The notes below the pieces were generated by a model that was not told the origin of the DNA, ran no database searches, and saw nothing but the letters and a program-made list of their open reading frames with translations. Made by a program: the position numbers and the translations under genes. From Gavia stellata (lineage: Eukaryota; Chordata; Aves; Gaviiformes; Gaviidae): 64,000 bases of DNA. Location of the stretch: assembly GCF_030936135.1 (NCBI RefSeq), contig NC_082603.1, positions 35,754,329 through 35,818,328 on the forward strand. Reading direction: 5' to 3'. This document shows positions 24,404-39,600 of the stretch, piece by piece. How positions within the stretch are numbered: the first letter of the stretch is position 1; every line of letters begins with the position of its first letter.

Positions 24404-27400
24404 CTCTATAACCAGAGTGCTTTGCTTTGAAAATTTACTGCAGACTATTCAAATCACTCGCTGTTTTCCTATTATAAAATCCATACCCCGTTCATTCAAG
24501 TGAACATGCTCTTGAGCTTTCAAAACCGAGGTGTTCTCTGAATTGCCTCAGTTTGGCAGAAAACTCATTCAGTGTAGTTTTATATACTGTGCTGTTGAAT
24601 AAGGAGGTTGAATAGTAGGCAATCATTTCTGTTGCAATCAGAGATATTAAGAAGGATAAGTTCTATCAATTTTTTTCAAAAAGAGATGCATCCCTGCCAT
24701 TGTGGAATATGATTGAGAGAGAAATGCAAGCCGAGTCATGTACCTTGAAAATGAGAAGAAGGACGCACAAAAGATGTCAAGGTCAATCATTTCGTCTTGG
24801 TGTTTGGAGTGACAGTCATCACTGAATATCCCAGCATCACCCAACGTCATCGATCACAATGTGGTACAATATGGAGGCGGGTGGGTGGGAGGGAGCAGGC
24901 TGTCACTCATCCATTGGGTTAGTCTTCCGTTGCCTAATGCCAACATCTTTTTCTTATGAAAATGTCTGACTCAGCAGTTGGAAAATGGTAAAATATTTTG
25001 CAAAACTTTCATCTTAATGAAAACCATCTTTAAAACTTTAACCAGATGGCTCCACAGTTTTTTGTGGCACTGTAAAATTCAGAGGTTCAGTTAAAATCTG
25101 GGCTTAATGAAAATCATGTACAGGAACAGGTGCCAAAGCACAGGAAAAACTACAAAGTGAATTTTCTTTGTAACGTTACTGGATTAATAGAGTAGCATAT
25201 GGTAAATTGGGCCTGAGCTCTTAATGTGTTTCCTTCTACCTGTATAGTGTGTCCTAAATAGGTGTGAGGTTAACATGAAGACTTGCTGCTCAGAGATACA
25301 AACTTCTGGTGCTGCCACGCTCACATTGAGGATTGCCCTATATCCCTGACAAGCAATTGTTTATTTTTAGATTTTGGTATTCGGGTCATAAATTCTCATT
25401 AGCAGCTGGGCCTGGAAGAAAGGAAAGGTCGTGGTGTAGCCCAGGCTCGGAGCTCTGGTCCAGCTCTGAGCAAGCAATCTTTGTTTTATTCATCTCTCTC
25501 AACTCCACAAGCGAACGATCTCTGCTCATAGTCAAAGCCCGTTTAAGCCACCCTGAATGTTCAGGGACTGCCCCACTGCCCTCACGGGTGTACTTGTGCC
25601 TTCAAAAGCATTTCCTATTCTGAAGAAGGTCCATCTCCAATAATTGTATAGTCCTGCACAAAAGCAGGATAAAAACAAGACAGCACCGCTCCTCGGAGCA
25701 GGGAGAACTCGTGATTTTAATTGTTCAGAGCTGCTATGTAAACCTTTTATCACCGCACTCTTTGAAAGACATGGGCTTGGCCCAACCATTTTTACCTACC
25801 AATTTTTGGTTTATTTTCTTCAACACAGAAGGGACTATTGGAAGAAAAACACATCATAGAGTCTTTCTTGGGTTGCCTGACGGCATGCTTAAGAGCTCAT
25901 CTGGGAAGTTTAAAGAAGGACCAAAACCAGTTCAAAAACCAGTTTGGTAGACTGGGCCTTGCGACTGGTATATAATAAGGAAACGATAAAGATGCAAAGA
26001 TACGCCTTTAAACATTAGGTTCAGATGAAGGAAATGGCTGATCCTGTATTATCTCTGGATGTTGGTTTTCATCCCTAGCTGGAGATATTGCTGGCAACTG
26101 CATCAAAATGTCCATGTTGTGTAGACACTCTAGATGCAGCTGGCAAGAAACTGAAATTTCCATTTGGTGAGAAATTCAGACAGCGAAAAGACAAGAAAAG
26201 AAGTGTTGCCTGGAATGAGACGAGTAGCCTGGAAGGAAGCCAGGTTTTTTTTTCCCACTCAAAACTCAACAGGCTTTTATTTGAATTTCTTTAAAACTGA
26301 CATATTCATGGAGATTTCAAATAGGCATTTTCTGACAAGTCCCCTATTCCCCCAAGCCTTCCCTCCCTTAACAACCCAAGTTTGTCAGATCCTTTCCAAC
26401 CAGCTGTAGCTGTAGGCTCTTTTATATTCTGTGAAGAGTTGGGACCCTCCCTGAAGTTATAGATACGTAGTTATATATACATTTCAAATTTCTGCACATG
26501 GCTACACATCTCATCTAGATGGATATATGCATATTTATTCCTGTAAGAATTACTGTAGTCAGCCAATTCTGGCTGATAAAACCTTCACATAAAACATACC
26601 CTTATGTGATAAATAAAAACAAAGACTGCTCTCTTTTGGCTAATGAATCACATTCTGGAATCTCCTGCTTCTCTTTTCTCAATCAGAGCATGTCCTTATA
26701 TGCATGGTCTTTTAGAGTAGCTTTACCATGTCTTGCAGTGCTGCACACTGGAAGATTCGCACTGTGCATTTTTTCCTGCCCTTCGGAGCTGGTGCAGGAC
26801 TGCAGAGGGGCACTGCTGCCTGCACACATGACACACTGCGCTGCTGCAAGAGCACAATAATAGACGGCTTTGGCCACGTTTAAGATTGACCTGAATGGAG
26901 TCACGCTTAGTGTGTTAGAAGCTAGATATGCAAACGTCTGATTTCCCGGCATGCTTTGGCAGCACAGGCCTGAATCACGTCTGTAGACAAAGAGCAAAAT
27001 TTAGATATGTGGATCGCTACCCGCAGCCTGCCTTCAGAACAGACATTTCCAGCCCGTGCACCTCCGCTCCGCCCCAGGGAGTCCATCCCCTGCCAGGCTT
27101 CCCCCGCCACCTGTACGGCATCGTGTACCACCCCGTCACTGAGATGGGGAGACGGCTCGAGGACGTGGACTGAGATGGTCGTGCATTTCATCTATATTAA
27201 GATTTAATAAACAGATGCCAGAGATACAAAGAACAATATCTACCTTTTAAAAATCCATTAACTGTGGGAAGGCAGCGCTGTGCTGAAAAGCGCTTTCCCC
27301 ACGTCTCAGAGGTGTGCTGGTTCCCACGCTGAGGTTCCTACACAGTCTACGCTTACATACGACAAATGCTGATGACATTTACAATAACAGAAATGAATTT

Positions 27401-28568
27401 GTATAACGATAAACAACCAACACTAATGACACAGATCCCTTGGAGCCGAGAAATTCCGTACAGTGGTAAGCACCCCCCAGAAATGCGGAGGAGCCTGGGG
27501 CTCAGACTGCCAAGCAAGCCCACAAGATGCGGCTTATCACTCGGCATCAGAAACACTCGGGCAGGAGAAAGGGTGGACCCCGAAGCAGCCACAGCTCGTA
27601 AGCTGAGCATCTCTGTCCGCCTTCTACATCCTCTACCCTCTTCACAGACTACAGAAATTATCTCACAGCTGTCCCTGCACTGCTTTCCTGGCATTTCTCA
27701 GGAGCACTTCTTGGTTAAAATGTGAAATTTCAGCACGCTGATCAATGTATTATATTCTGAAATATTCAGGCATTCTCATTTCTGTGTGAAACCCTGGATT
27801 TTGTTGGTTAAACAAATTGGTGAGTGTCAGAGTAGCTTCTCCTCTTAAGTGGGCTTCTCGTATTTGTGGAAAAACTCATTAATATTGAAATCCTCCATGA
27901 CAGAAAGCATGTAGGCAATACAGTATCAGAAAAAATATTCTTGCATTTTACATACTGGTTTAGAAAGTAGGAATCAATGGACTAAAAATGACCTATTTCT
28001 AATCCTATCTTTCAGCTGATAGAAAGTAGCTCTTTTGATTTTAAATGATGCATCTATTCAGCAAGCAGTGAATAATATACTTATGATTTACTGTGTTCAA
28101 ACAGTCTTCTGAAATGATGCAGTCTTTAGATATTGCAGAATGTCACTGAGCACACACTGTGAGTTATTTGAAACATGCACTTTACTTAAACAGAAACATT
28201 TACCTAATTCCACAGATTTTACTTTGAGGATGCAGCTTTCACAGAATGATTGAGAAAAGTAAAGTTCACTTGTTTGTAACAGTGAATGAATAGAATGCTT
28301 TAAAGGCAGTTATTTCCCATAGTGCAGCTAGTATATAATTCTAAGGGTTCCTGGCTTAAGAACCTGCCTTGCTCTGCTGCAGGTTCCTACACTAACACGT
28401 TACACACTGGATAAAGTCTGCAGATGCATAATGCTGGGTGAATATATAAACTAATTTTTTCCGGCAGAGAGAACGATGCTGGAATTTCACATCTGCCTGG
28501 AGTTCTGAAACGCAACAGAAATGTCCATAATACGTTACAGACATAAAGCTTTAAAATAATTAACAAAT

Positions 28569-28588
28569 AAGATCAATATATTGATCTT
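28569..28588. repeat. Perfect 20-bp palindrome
   Basis: AAGATCAATA followed directly by TATTGATCTT, with no spacer, in AT-rich unique sequence. Confidence 0.8.
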
Positions 28589-30608
28589 TGTTTCTTTAGA
28601 GAGTGTTTATCCGTTTGATGCCAACTTACTCATAGCATCGTAAGCTTACATATGCTTTTATATCTGTTAACTGGGACAAAAGAACCTACGGTGTTCTTCT
28701 ACTGGGTGTTGGAGGGTGACTCAACCACCACATGAAGGAGATGGAGGGCAGTCTGGGAGACCTTGCCTCCCTTCCCAGGGTGGGATGATTTGGGAGGCAG
28801 TGAAGTGGCCACTGAGAGTCAAAAGCTCTTTGAACAAACAGACATCTGTTTCTAATGTGATTTAGAAGTTAAACTTGGCATGATCCACGATCTGTTAGCC
28901 TAGATCTTGATCATCTTTTCATACTTGTTTAGTTTTTTTGAAGAAATTCCACAAACTGGGAAAAGAAAGAAAACAGTTTGAGTGTTGGCGGATTAAGATG
29001 AACAACCGGCTGTTTCTTAAGACTGCTCATCCTTTTGTGCCTCAGGGTTCATCTCGACTCCAGTATTTGCTGTACCAATGTGTCTCCTGCCCACGTGCAA
29101 AAATCTCTAGCTCAAGGTACATGGTTCTTTCATCACATAAAGACAAAATTAATGGCAAGAAAGAATGCCATAAATTCTGAGATTCAGAGTCCAACCCTGT
29201 AGATTTTCCTTACGCAAATAATTTATTGATTAAAATGGGAATTGCAACTGCATAAGAAGAGAAAAAAATGGGGGGTTGACATGTTTCCTATGAAACCAAT
29301 AGAGCCTGCTTGAAATTCGGTACTATTTGGTATTCTGGCATATTAAACGTATTAGATACGCAGTAAGGCAGATTAGGGAGAAGTAACTGCAGTTCAAGGA
29401 GCTGTCCAGCCTGCCCAGAGTGCTCATTTAAACATATGCTTTTGTTCCTGAGAAAAATTAAATAAGTTAAAGTCCTTCTCTCTCCAACTCCAATTTTTAT
29501 AAAAGTGCCTCATAACATGTGAAATCATTAATTAAAGAAGATTCCTCATTTATTCTCTCTGACCTGTCACTGTTACTTATTTAGTCAGCAGCATGTTCAA
29601 AAGCTTTTCAAGACACCACCTGTGAACTAATTACACTAAAGGATGAAGGATTTGTAAGTAACTACAGCTCCTGGCAATGCCTGACAAAATAGATACCAAC
29701 CGTGGCCCCAATTTTTGAACTTTTGCAGCTAATTCTACATGCTTTAAGCGTTGTCACTTAAAACTGAGAAAGTAAACTCCCAAATGTAAAAAGGGGCTCC
29801 AGCAGAGGAATGCACAATTACATCACTACGGCTCTCAAACACAGTGTTGGTTTTGCATTAGTTATAATTGTTTTAAATGGTTTTTCTCCCAGTGTTTGGA
29901 ACTGTAAGGAATCCTTAAGGATTTTTTTTTTTTAAATAAAAATGTTTTTTATAGGTAATCATTGAAAGACATTTTGGGGATGTTGTCACTTGACTTACAA
30001 ACATCTAGAAAATGTCACAAAACTTCTGTGCTGAAACTTTACACATGCATCTTATAATTGTTAACAATGCAAGGTCAAAACAGTTGATTAGAGTAATTAT
30101 ACTGAATATGAGAAGAAAAACTGGTGAGGTGAAAGGTTTTTTGTATGTACCAATTTCAACACTGACAGAGTTTGCACACTGTAAGAGCAGTAGAAAGCAT
30201 TGGAATCTCATCGTTCAGTGCAGTACTTCACCTGTTTAGACGGGAGTTATTAATACTATTCTTTGGCTAACTAGTGCTTAAGCAACACTGAGAAAATAGA
30301 TGGCTGATAAGAAAAGTGACCTGTAGGCGTCAGAAGCGGTAGCAACTCCAGGTTTGACCATCTTAAGATGTCAGTGACGTTTTCCTTCTACGCTACTCCA
30401 TCCATATACAAAAATACATATGCATATACTCATATACACTAATAACAATGAAAAGAATTTTCAAAGATGTTTTGAGACTAGGATTATTACTGTGATTTCA
30501 GAGTTGGACTAAAATCTCAACAGAAGGTGGCTTCAAGATCTTCAGGATTACTACAGGTTCTTCCCTTTCTACAAAAAGCAACTTCCTAGTTTGGGCTTTA
30601 AGAAAGAT

Positions 30609-30680
30609 CACAGAATCACACAGAAGCACACAGAATCACAGGACCATTAAGATCCTGGAAAACTCTTCCAGTGATGATAA
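30609..30680 (-). mobile_element. Probable diverged CR1 3'-end fragment
   Basis: CACAGAATCACACAGAAGCACACAGAATCACAGG resembles CR1 tail units, with insertions. CATTAAGATCCTGGAAAACTC could be a worn copy of the CATTAAGGTTGGAAAAGACCTC block that follows them. The rest has diverged beyond recognition by eye. Confidence 0.45.
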
Positions 30681-33600
30681 TGTTGAACATCCCGTCAGTC
30701 CAAACCTTGGTTTATGGGAGATCCTTGGCCTGCAATTCTCCCTCATCTATCTACCGACTCAGTTTTGGGTTTTTTCATAACCTTTGGCTCGATATCGAAA
30801 CACTGGAGAAGGATCTGTCTCCTTCCAGCAGCAAAACCTTCTCCAGGAAAAACATCTATTGAAGCTGCAATGAAGTGAAGTTGTAAATGACAGTAGTAAT
30901 TAACCAACTAGCTGCAAAGCCTAGATTAAGTAAGAAGGAGGCTGATACAAGACACGAGGAAAAACGAGTTTCTACAGGATTATCCACATTTTGTGTTCCT
31001 GTCACTGCATGAGGGAAAGCAGGGCAGACGAACAGAGATCCAACGGGCGCTGCTGGCTAAAACTGGGCTGGCTAAAGTCCTGGGCTGACTTTAAACAAAG
31101 TCACAAATCTTATTTTACTGTCATAAGCAGCTACGGACAAATAAACGGGGTTTTCCGCCATGATCTCCCACCCCAACCTACTGTCTTCTCTGGTGATGCT
31201 GCAGCACTTGAGGGACTCAGTTTCTGACACTCTGGAAACATTTTAATTGCCTCTGCGGCTGTATAACTTCCTACTAATAGTGATGGTATTATCTAGCTAT
31301 TTACCAGGCTAAAATTAGAAAAGAAGAGGGACTATCACAGCATTATTTAATTATGCAAGGCAAACAGAACATTTCAATGGCAATGTCACTGCTGACACCA
31401 GCGCTGATTTCCAGGAGGAAGGACTCAATCCTAAATTTTTATCCATTTTGAGAGCTTTTCTTTAAAAAACCCTCTTCCTGTTGTCTTTCAGGGGAACAGA
31501 TGTTTTACACATGCAAACTGACCTCAGAGTCCTTTCCTCAGTTGTTTAAGTTGGGTTGGCTCATGTAGTTTCAGAACTATTGCAACTTCAGCTTCTAAAT
31601 TTTTCCTCTGTTGTGTTCAAAGGCTTTCATATGCACAATTTCATACTGTACTTCGGAAAAAGACCTCTCTGTTTAACACCATGCTCTCAGAATTAAGGCA
31701 GGGATCGTTATAAAAGGACGCTATTCATTTCCATTCCCCCGTCTCCATCCTGCTCCCAAAAAATACATATATAATTTTGCTCATTTGTTTTGAATTTCTG
31801 CAGACAGCAAGAATGCAAACACCTCTCGAAGCTATATTACTTGAACATCAATTTTTTAAAGTGAGACAAGACTGTGCTTCTGTGTTGTAGTGCTTACCTA
31901 CGGAGATTAAAACCCAAAATGTTACTAGAGTCTATTCCAACCGTAACCATACAGCATAAACCATCATTCCTTGAACAGAGCTTGGAATAGTATCAGGCTA
32001 AGGGGACTTTTCAACCAATTACAAAAACCAGTGTTAAGCAACACATAGACTGAGGTTCTCCTATCACTACTTTGCATGATTGCCATATCATCCGCGACTC
32101 TTTTCTTCTTCCTGGCTTCTGTGAGCTATAAAAATAACTTCTTTTAGCTTATTTTCAACTGCTTGGTAGTCCAAAGCAACTGTGAAAAATCACAAGGATA
32201 GGAACCTCCATTACAAACACTATCAGCTTTTTGCAGGTTAAGTCCATCCCTCCCCTCCTACTCCTTCTGCTGCTGTGTTTTGTGATGAGCGGTGGTCATG
32301 CATAAATTGCTCAGTCACTTTCGTGAACGGCTTTGCACTGCAGATGCAGTAGATCCTCTGCACGTAAAAGGGACAGAGTGCTTTGGAAAACTCAGTGCTG
32401 AAGACGGGCACGCGGGAAGGCAGAGAGGCAGCGCCTGTGCACAGCCAGTGTCTCCGCAGAGGACGCCAGAGGTTGCCCTTCCTAAGCCCTTTAATTAAAA
32501 GCACCAAAGATTTATAGACTTGTCTTTCTACTCCTGTAAGTTTTAAGGTGGGTGGATCAGTCTGCTGCCCAGTTTTTCTTTTGTAACTCTCTGTTTAATC
32601 TGCATTTTAATTGGGGAGTGGATTACCTCAATCACTATGGCTTTCTGGCATAGTCTTTCTAATCTTTTTATCTTAATTTGGAAATAAAAGTATACTTCAT
32701 GTGTAGGTTTTGCTAGAGGAAAATTCTACTTGTGTTTGTCTCCCAGATGATCCTGATAACGCTTCTGAGACTCCTCCTTGGAGGAGATCTGAGCATTGTA
32801 CATCTTACCACATTATGCACATGCAAACAATACCAACCTGTTGGGTCTGACACTGTGACTACATCCCAGGGAAGGTGTTTAATGTAGAGCAATGGGAGCT
32901 AGAGCAGGGTACGTGAGACTCATGACTTACCCCTTCCAAACCCTTTGGAGAGAGGTTGGGAATATTGATACAGGCTGCCCTAAGGCCCTCTTTCAACACG
33001 CTCTGGGCAGGGCAGCCCCCGTTCAATAGCCTGCAGCGGGCTGACCAGCTCCACTGAGGGTGTCCTGCTGGGGAGCAGCAACGGGAACCCCCCGAGAAAA
33101 TGGGGAATCACCACAAACGGCCAGGACCTCTTACCACCTGCCAAGCACAAGGACAGGCTTTTCAGCTTTCCAGGAACACCTTCTGGCACCCTAAAATGAG
33201 GAGGACCTCACAACGGGGTCTTAGATCCATCCTATGGGTCATTCCGTGATGAGACAGCAAGAATTTGTAAGCCTCAAACCAACGTTCGTGTTTACAGCAA
33301 CACCGGAGAAGAGTCAGGTCATCACAAAGGAAAAACACAGTAATGACACCGCGTGGCTGCATTGCCCTGTGCACATCCACTGCATCACCCTGGGGCAGAG
33401 AATGAATGGAGAAAAAGAGAGATGTGAGGAGGGGTTTTCTCAAAAGGGGAAATTTAAGAAGAGGACAACATATGAAGCCGAGAGGGAAGACAGACCAATG
33501 AATGCACAAAGAGGGGAAGGAGACAGTCCAGCACTACCACAACAAAGCTGCCCCTTATCAATTCCAGTTGTTGACATGGCAATGCATCAGTTATGAGTCC

Positions 33601-36600
33601 CTGAGAAAAAGTACCCAAACATACTTCGTGAATGTATGTGGATACTGACCTGGGCTTGAGACAGGACTAGAGGTAGTAGGCTCAATAATTTCTACAAAAA
33701 GGGAAAAGGAAAAAAAAAAGAGAACATTTGGGAGTTAATCACACATGGAAGACAAATACAGAATGAGACAGCAAACAGTCATGCAACAGACACGACAATT
33801 TTATTTAAAGATTGGGTTGGCCACACAGGCCTGTGACAAACATGCAGTCGACCAGACTTCTGTGCCTGTGAACTATACATCAGTGTCTTTCTTTTCCCAG
33901 CCACATCATTCATGTGTCACCAGTATACAACATCGGGACCATCACACTCCCAATATGCAAATGTTTTTGCCTGCCACCTTCCCAAAGCCACCCTTGGAGT
34001 TCTCAAGCTCTAAAACTTTTCTCCTGGGAATTACTGAAACCTGCCTAGCAAGAGGGGGGTTTGCTCACTTCATTGAAGGCAATTTCTTATGATGAATATA
34101 AGTCAAGGTAACAATTTTGAACAAAGAATGTTTTTAAGTAATAGTTGTGTACTTTAGTGAACTTTTAAAAATGCGTGTCTTTTTAATTATTGAAGTCTTT
34201 CCATAGGAAAACATTTATCAAAAACATCAGACACATTTTGAAGGTGTTTGCTTCACCTGGGGAAACGAATACAAACAACAGAAGAAGTTAAGAGAAGAGC
34301 ACAAATCTCCAGCGTTCAGTCTAATGAAAAAATCACCTGTGGCTTTTCATTGTGATTTTCCTTTAAAATTCATTATTCTGTGCCTTTTTATTGGCTTTGA
34401 ATACTGCTATGCAAAATGAAATACCAGTCCCAATCAATCTTGCACAGAAGCAAGCTACCATCTCAATGTAGCAATTCAATACCCTTAATAAAAAAGATTT
34501 AACAAAATTGCCAAGCTCAAAAGATCATTGACCGTATCTTGACTATAACAAGAAACTAATGAAAAAAAATGTGAGCGAGTTGACAACAATGGATGTGCAG
34601 GTAATAGCTGAACACAGGCTCCGCTCGCCTCCAATTTTGCATTTTTTCCCCTACAATTACTTTTCAGGTTAATATGATGCAAAAATGATTCTAAGTGAAA
34701 TAACAGACAAATATTTTCCCAAACAAAACGTTATGAAGTTTCTTTACCAAATTACTGATGCTAAGAATTCTGCTAATACAGATGAATGTTTCCAGTCTTA
34801 GAAATATTTATTTGACATCTTGAGAAATACATCATTGTCGCTGATAAATTCAAATCACATTTTAAAAATAAAATAGAATTTCAACTGTATTACTCCAACT
34901 TTACAATTTTATGTGAAATTTAAAATCCATGAAGGTTGGTGACATCTTGAGCAGTCTTTAACATAAAAAGGGTTTAAAGTCTAGTATCGAGGTTTCCTAT
35001 CCCTGTATGGGGCCAGTTTATGTACGCAGCAGCGGGGAGAGGGAGAGCTGTGGACAGACAGGTCTGTCTGTCAGTCCTAGGATGTCCCTCACAGGTTCCC
35101 ACCATGGCAACTGGGGCAGTGGGAAAGGAAGGGTGGAGATGAGGGTGCTCTCCATCCTGCCCCGGCCCAGGGGCTGTGCGGTTTGCACACCCTGCCCTGG
35201 TGCTCGGCGCTGGGCTGCAGGACAGCAGGAGCTGGCTGCTTCCAGCAAGGCTGACGCAAAGTCAGTGAAGGACAGAAATGATGGTAGAGGATTCTTCTGG
35301 GGTTTGTGCTGTGCTTCAGACGAAGGTTTCTGCTTAACTGAAACTGCGCTGCAAACAGTGTTTTCCCAGTATATTTCACGGATGTAAAGAAAAATTACAG
35401 AAAGCTGGAGAAATAATGATCGCACAGCAAAGACTGATGCACTAAATTGATTTCAGCAATACCTGATTTTTAAAAGAACACGGGCTTTGTTACATTGGCA
35501 TGGATCAGGAAACTGTGCGATAGCCATAGCGATGTATTTGTGGGTTTTGAATCAATTTGCTTAAGACACCAATTCCGCTTTCTTAGGAGAGAGGCGGAAT
35601 GAAGGTCCTGGCTGACGCCTCATTGCGTGGGGAACCTGCGGGAGCCTGCCGGGGTAGAGCCTACTGCAGGCATGCTCTGAGTGAGCACAAAAGGAAACGC
35701 AATAGGACAGAATTTCTCCAGCTGTCTAGAAAAAACATGTTCTCTATGAAATAAGGTTGTACTCCTGCATAGCGCAAACATGATTTCAGCAGGAGAAAAG
35801 GAAATGGTGTTAAAACAAGAGACTCAGAAAAAACAAAGAATTATCAAGAATTCCTCGATTTTGTATTTCAATGACTGTGCCATAAATTCTATAAGAAGTT
35901 GATTTGGTCTTTAATTTCTTCCAAATCTTTATGTTCTGAGAAATTACATTCTGCTTCTCATGTATAATTATCACCTTTGCTTCAAATGCATTGTACAACG
36001 ATGACAAAAGTTATTTTTCTGGCTACCCTAAAACAACAGGATCTTTTTCTTGTGACTTTAGGAGTCAATCCTTCTTGTTGCTATGGCTTCCTATAAAGGA
36101 AAAGGTTCCCCTTGCTGCAGAATAACATCATTCTTTGCAACAATCAAGTAAATTAACATACTCAATGAGTACAGATTTTTCATTAAAAGGCAAGATACCG
36201 TACCCAAACCAGCAGGGATTTTACTAGGATTGTGCCTCTTTTGGAAACATTGGATCTGGACTTAATTGTAGGTGCTTAAGGTAGCATAAAGTCACATAAC
36301 TGTAGCATCACTGAGGCTGGAAGTGAAGGCGGTAATATAATGTATTATTCTTGCAAAAATCTCATTTTTTAAATACATTATTAGATCAAGGAATTGGAGA
36401 GATGGATATATTTCTAGTTTTGAGTTCTAAAACTCTTTGCAAATCATGAAATTTTTCAGGTCTATAGAGAGAAAACAAAACCAGCTGGTTTCCCTATAAG
36501 CACGCTAGGCTGGTTCGTTAAAATTAAAATATATTAATGACTTCTTAGTAACGCAGGGAGGCAGGGATGTGTAGGAAAGGGTGGTAGTATCTGTATTTCA

Positions 36601-39600
36601 TTTTGCTGAGACCCCAATCCTACAATATCAGGACTGCTCAAATTTTCAAGGGTGGTCGTGGAAAAAACCCATGAAAGCGTAATAGAAAAGCATGATATTC
36701 TGTGCCATTTCTGTGACTTCAGTGGAGAATTCTCCTTGAGCAGAGCTTTTTAGATTTGTTTCATATACCAGAGGAAAAGCGACGTGTTCACACCACCTCC
36801 TAGTTTGCCCTTTACAGACTTGGTGCCGTCTGAATTGCTGCGTGCAGGATCCTTGCTGTTATCTTCGGAATTGCCTATTCTGGTGAGGCAGGCGTGAGCC
36901 AACAGCATCTCGTTATTTTAAAGCAGAGCTTTAATTCAAGCTGGGACCAAAAAGATAGCAACAGGAGCGTCCTGGGCACAGGGATACTGGCATAGCATCA
37001 TGGGCTGCTAAACGTACACGGAAAACTGGTCATTTCGGTCAAGGTCTAAATGTACTAATGCCCAAAACCACTTAATATTACTTGCCAGTCTGCAATTGCC
37101 TTTGTCCTCACTGCCAGGTCGGGAAGGCTGCCTGCTTTTCAGTCCCGTGGCTGCACTTGCAGACCGACTGCTGCTGCCAGTTTGGGATAACGGGGCAAAT
37201 TCCTACCATCAACTTCAAACACCCAGTAGATGTGCAAGTGAGAAGGTCAAAACTTGTGGTGGGCATCTCTCCTGAGCCAGAGGCTCCAGGGATGCTCAAA
37301 TAGGGCTTCTGCAGCAACCGCGCCGTGGAGGCAGAGCTCAGCCCCTCCGGGAACCCAGGCTCCTCTGGGAAGATGGGCCAGAACAGACTCAGCCAAAACA
37401 GAGTAGCCCACTTTGGGAAAACCTGATGAAAGAAGACAGTTTAATTTTTTCTAAAGCATGTACAAACATACCTTTTAATGCCTTTTAAGGTTCAGCTCTC
37501 TTTACAAACACCCTACCGACCATACGGTGAATGCTTGAGGATGCTGCCAGAGATGTCACCATGGCAAGCAGAACTTCACAGTGACAGTTTGGGACAAGCA
37601 AGTCTGGAGTTCGAAGCCCCTGTCCTGTCATTTTAGAGGTGCTGCTGGGCACTGCAAATCTGCGGAAGCCATGAAGCGAATTTTGGAGGAGGGTTGGTAC
37701 ACCCAAGGACCGGTGACAGCCACCCGCTGGGGTCGAGGCTGCATCCCTGACTGGGGGAGCCTTAAGAAGAAAAAGGGGGAAAGTTGGGAGAAGCTCAAGA
37801 GATCTTTGCAACTGTGCGTAGGAGGAGAAAGAAAATAAACGCAGACAGGACACCGAATAAAGTATTTGATGGCAGATAGATTGAGTGCATGGGAGAAGTA
37901 TGAATGCTGCTGAGAACAGCAGTTAGCTAAATGATGCTGTCAGGAGAAGGGGTGTACAAATCACAGCCTGACGCTGAACGTGGCCAGGGAGAAATAACAA
38001 AACTCCCTGCAAGCAATGCAGAGGGTCCTGGAAGGGGGCAAGTGTGACCAAACGCAGCACAATGCAGGGTAGCAGCTGTGGCTGGAGCAGGGCTGGAACA
38101 GGGTAGAACACGCTCCGCGAAGAGTCCTGCGTCCTACGCTGGCATTGTGATGGAGTACAGAGGAGTAAGAGATGACAGCATGGGTAAACTAAACTGTCTG
38201 GGTTAATATTACTTTGAGAAAGGTAGAGAAAAGTCTTTGTGGTGCAACACAAGGAAATCTTTTTATCTGCAAAGTCAGGTTTTGATAAAGACACCTAAGG
38301 AGTTTTTATTCACAGAAATGCCCCTACAGGTGCTGGTGTAACAGCCCAGCTGCACGGAGGTGAAGGAAGGGGCAACGTGGGATAAAGTGGGCAGGCAGCT
38401 GTACCACATTGCCACGGGAAGAAATAAAACGCAATATTCTTTTAAAACCAGTTGTGGTTAGCGGTGGTGAGCGTATGCTAGAGCCGGCTGCGGGAAATAA
38501 CCTGGCATTAGAGAATCAGCAGTTGAGTGAGTTTAAATAAAGCAGAAGAATAAACCCCACAGACTTGTAACTACAGCTCTAATCCTCAAAAGAGAAATCT
38601 TTGGCGAATATAAGCTCCTAAAGACAGCTGGGACAAGGAGGTGCAGTTTAATGTCAAGGACATTTAACGTTGCCTTTTACCAAAAGGAAGGAGATAGTAT
38701 CTAGAAATTCCTTTCTGATCCCAGGCAGAAAAAACGGTTGCAGAGAAAACCTCTTAACAAAATGGGAAACCACCCCATGAAAGGCTACACAGCACAAGGA
38801 GAGAAATTACAAGGAACAAAAGGAATTGGCCATAAAGAAGCAATGTCTGAGAAACCCAGCCGGGCAGGGATGAAGTGGGAGTTGCCCCGATGCCCAGCTG
38901 AACGGCACCTTGGAAAGAAAACCACAGCAAACCCGCTGCAAAACACTCTATAGCCCCACAGATACCCTCAGAAAAATGAAAGCACCTCTGTTCACAAAGG
39001 TAGGGTAGAGAAACTAAGCACGGACCTAAAAATAAATCTTTTGCTTCAGTTTTAGCAAAAGCTTGTAGGATAGCATTCTGAATAACAAAATGGAAATGGA
39101 AATTGCCAGACCAAAGTTAAAGCAAAATTCAGTCAGCTCAGGATACTCAGGTCAGAGCGATTTAAATACGTTTGCACATAAAATTATCAAAACAACAGTA
39201 AATTCATGGGGAGGGGAGGACAGCAGGTACAGCAGGACTGAAAATTAAAGATATGTTCAAGGAGGGTAAGCACACACAGCTACGACTTCATGGCATTCAA
39301 GGCTTTACAAAAATACGAGGTGGAAGGAGCCATTAAAGGGTACAGGCAGGTAAAAATAAGCAAGTAAATAAAAACTGGCTATTCGTTTACTGGAGGCCAA
39401 TTACTTGTAACTATTTGCCTAGAAAATTTCCTAGTATATGATTAAGGAACTGAGTAATTCATTAGCCCCTGTTTGCATGAACAAACGGGTATAAACCGAG
39501 AGCGAATGCGTTCAGAAATCAGAAGTGGCTCTGCAGCCTTTATAGCCTTGCTGTCCTCACACTGCCTCCTCATCAGAGCTTGTGCAAAGGAAAACCAGCT

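Larger units (their letters stand above)
22738..30608. other. Intron 6 segment without genes
   Basis: Mostly AT-rich unique sequence. A GC-rich patch lies at about 27020-27180. A 10-bp-arm hairpin is at 24373-24403 and a 20-bp palindrome at 28569-28588. A worn CR1-like tail is possible near 26378-26440 (CCTTTCCAACC ... ATTCTGTGA) but is too diverged to call. T12 at 29932-29943. Confidence 0.55.

Noticed and set aside
26378..26440. CCTTTCCAACC ... ATTCTGTGA considered as a plus-strand CR1 end
   Set aside because: The two pieces are spaced unlike CR1 and the intervening bases do not match. RepeatMasker would decide.
36293..36335. CATAACTGTAGCATCACTGA followed by GGCTGGAAG, considered as an old CR1 tail
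   Set aside because: Too diverged: only scattered matches to the tail and GGTTGGAA block.
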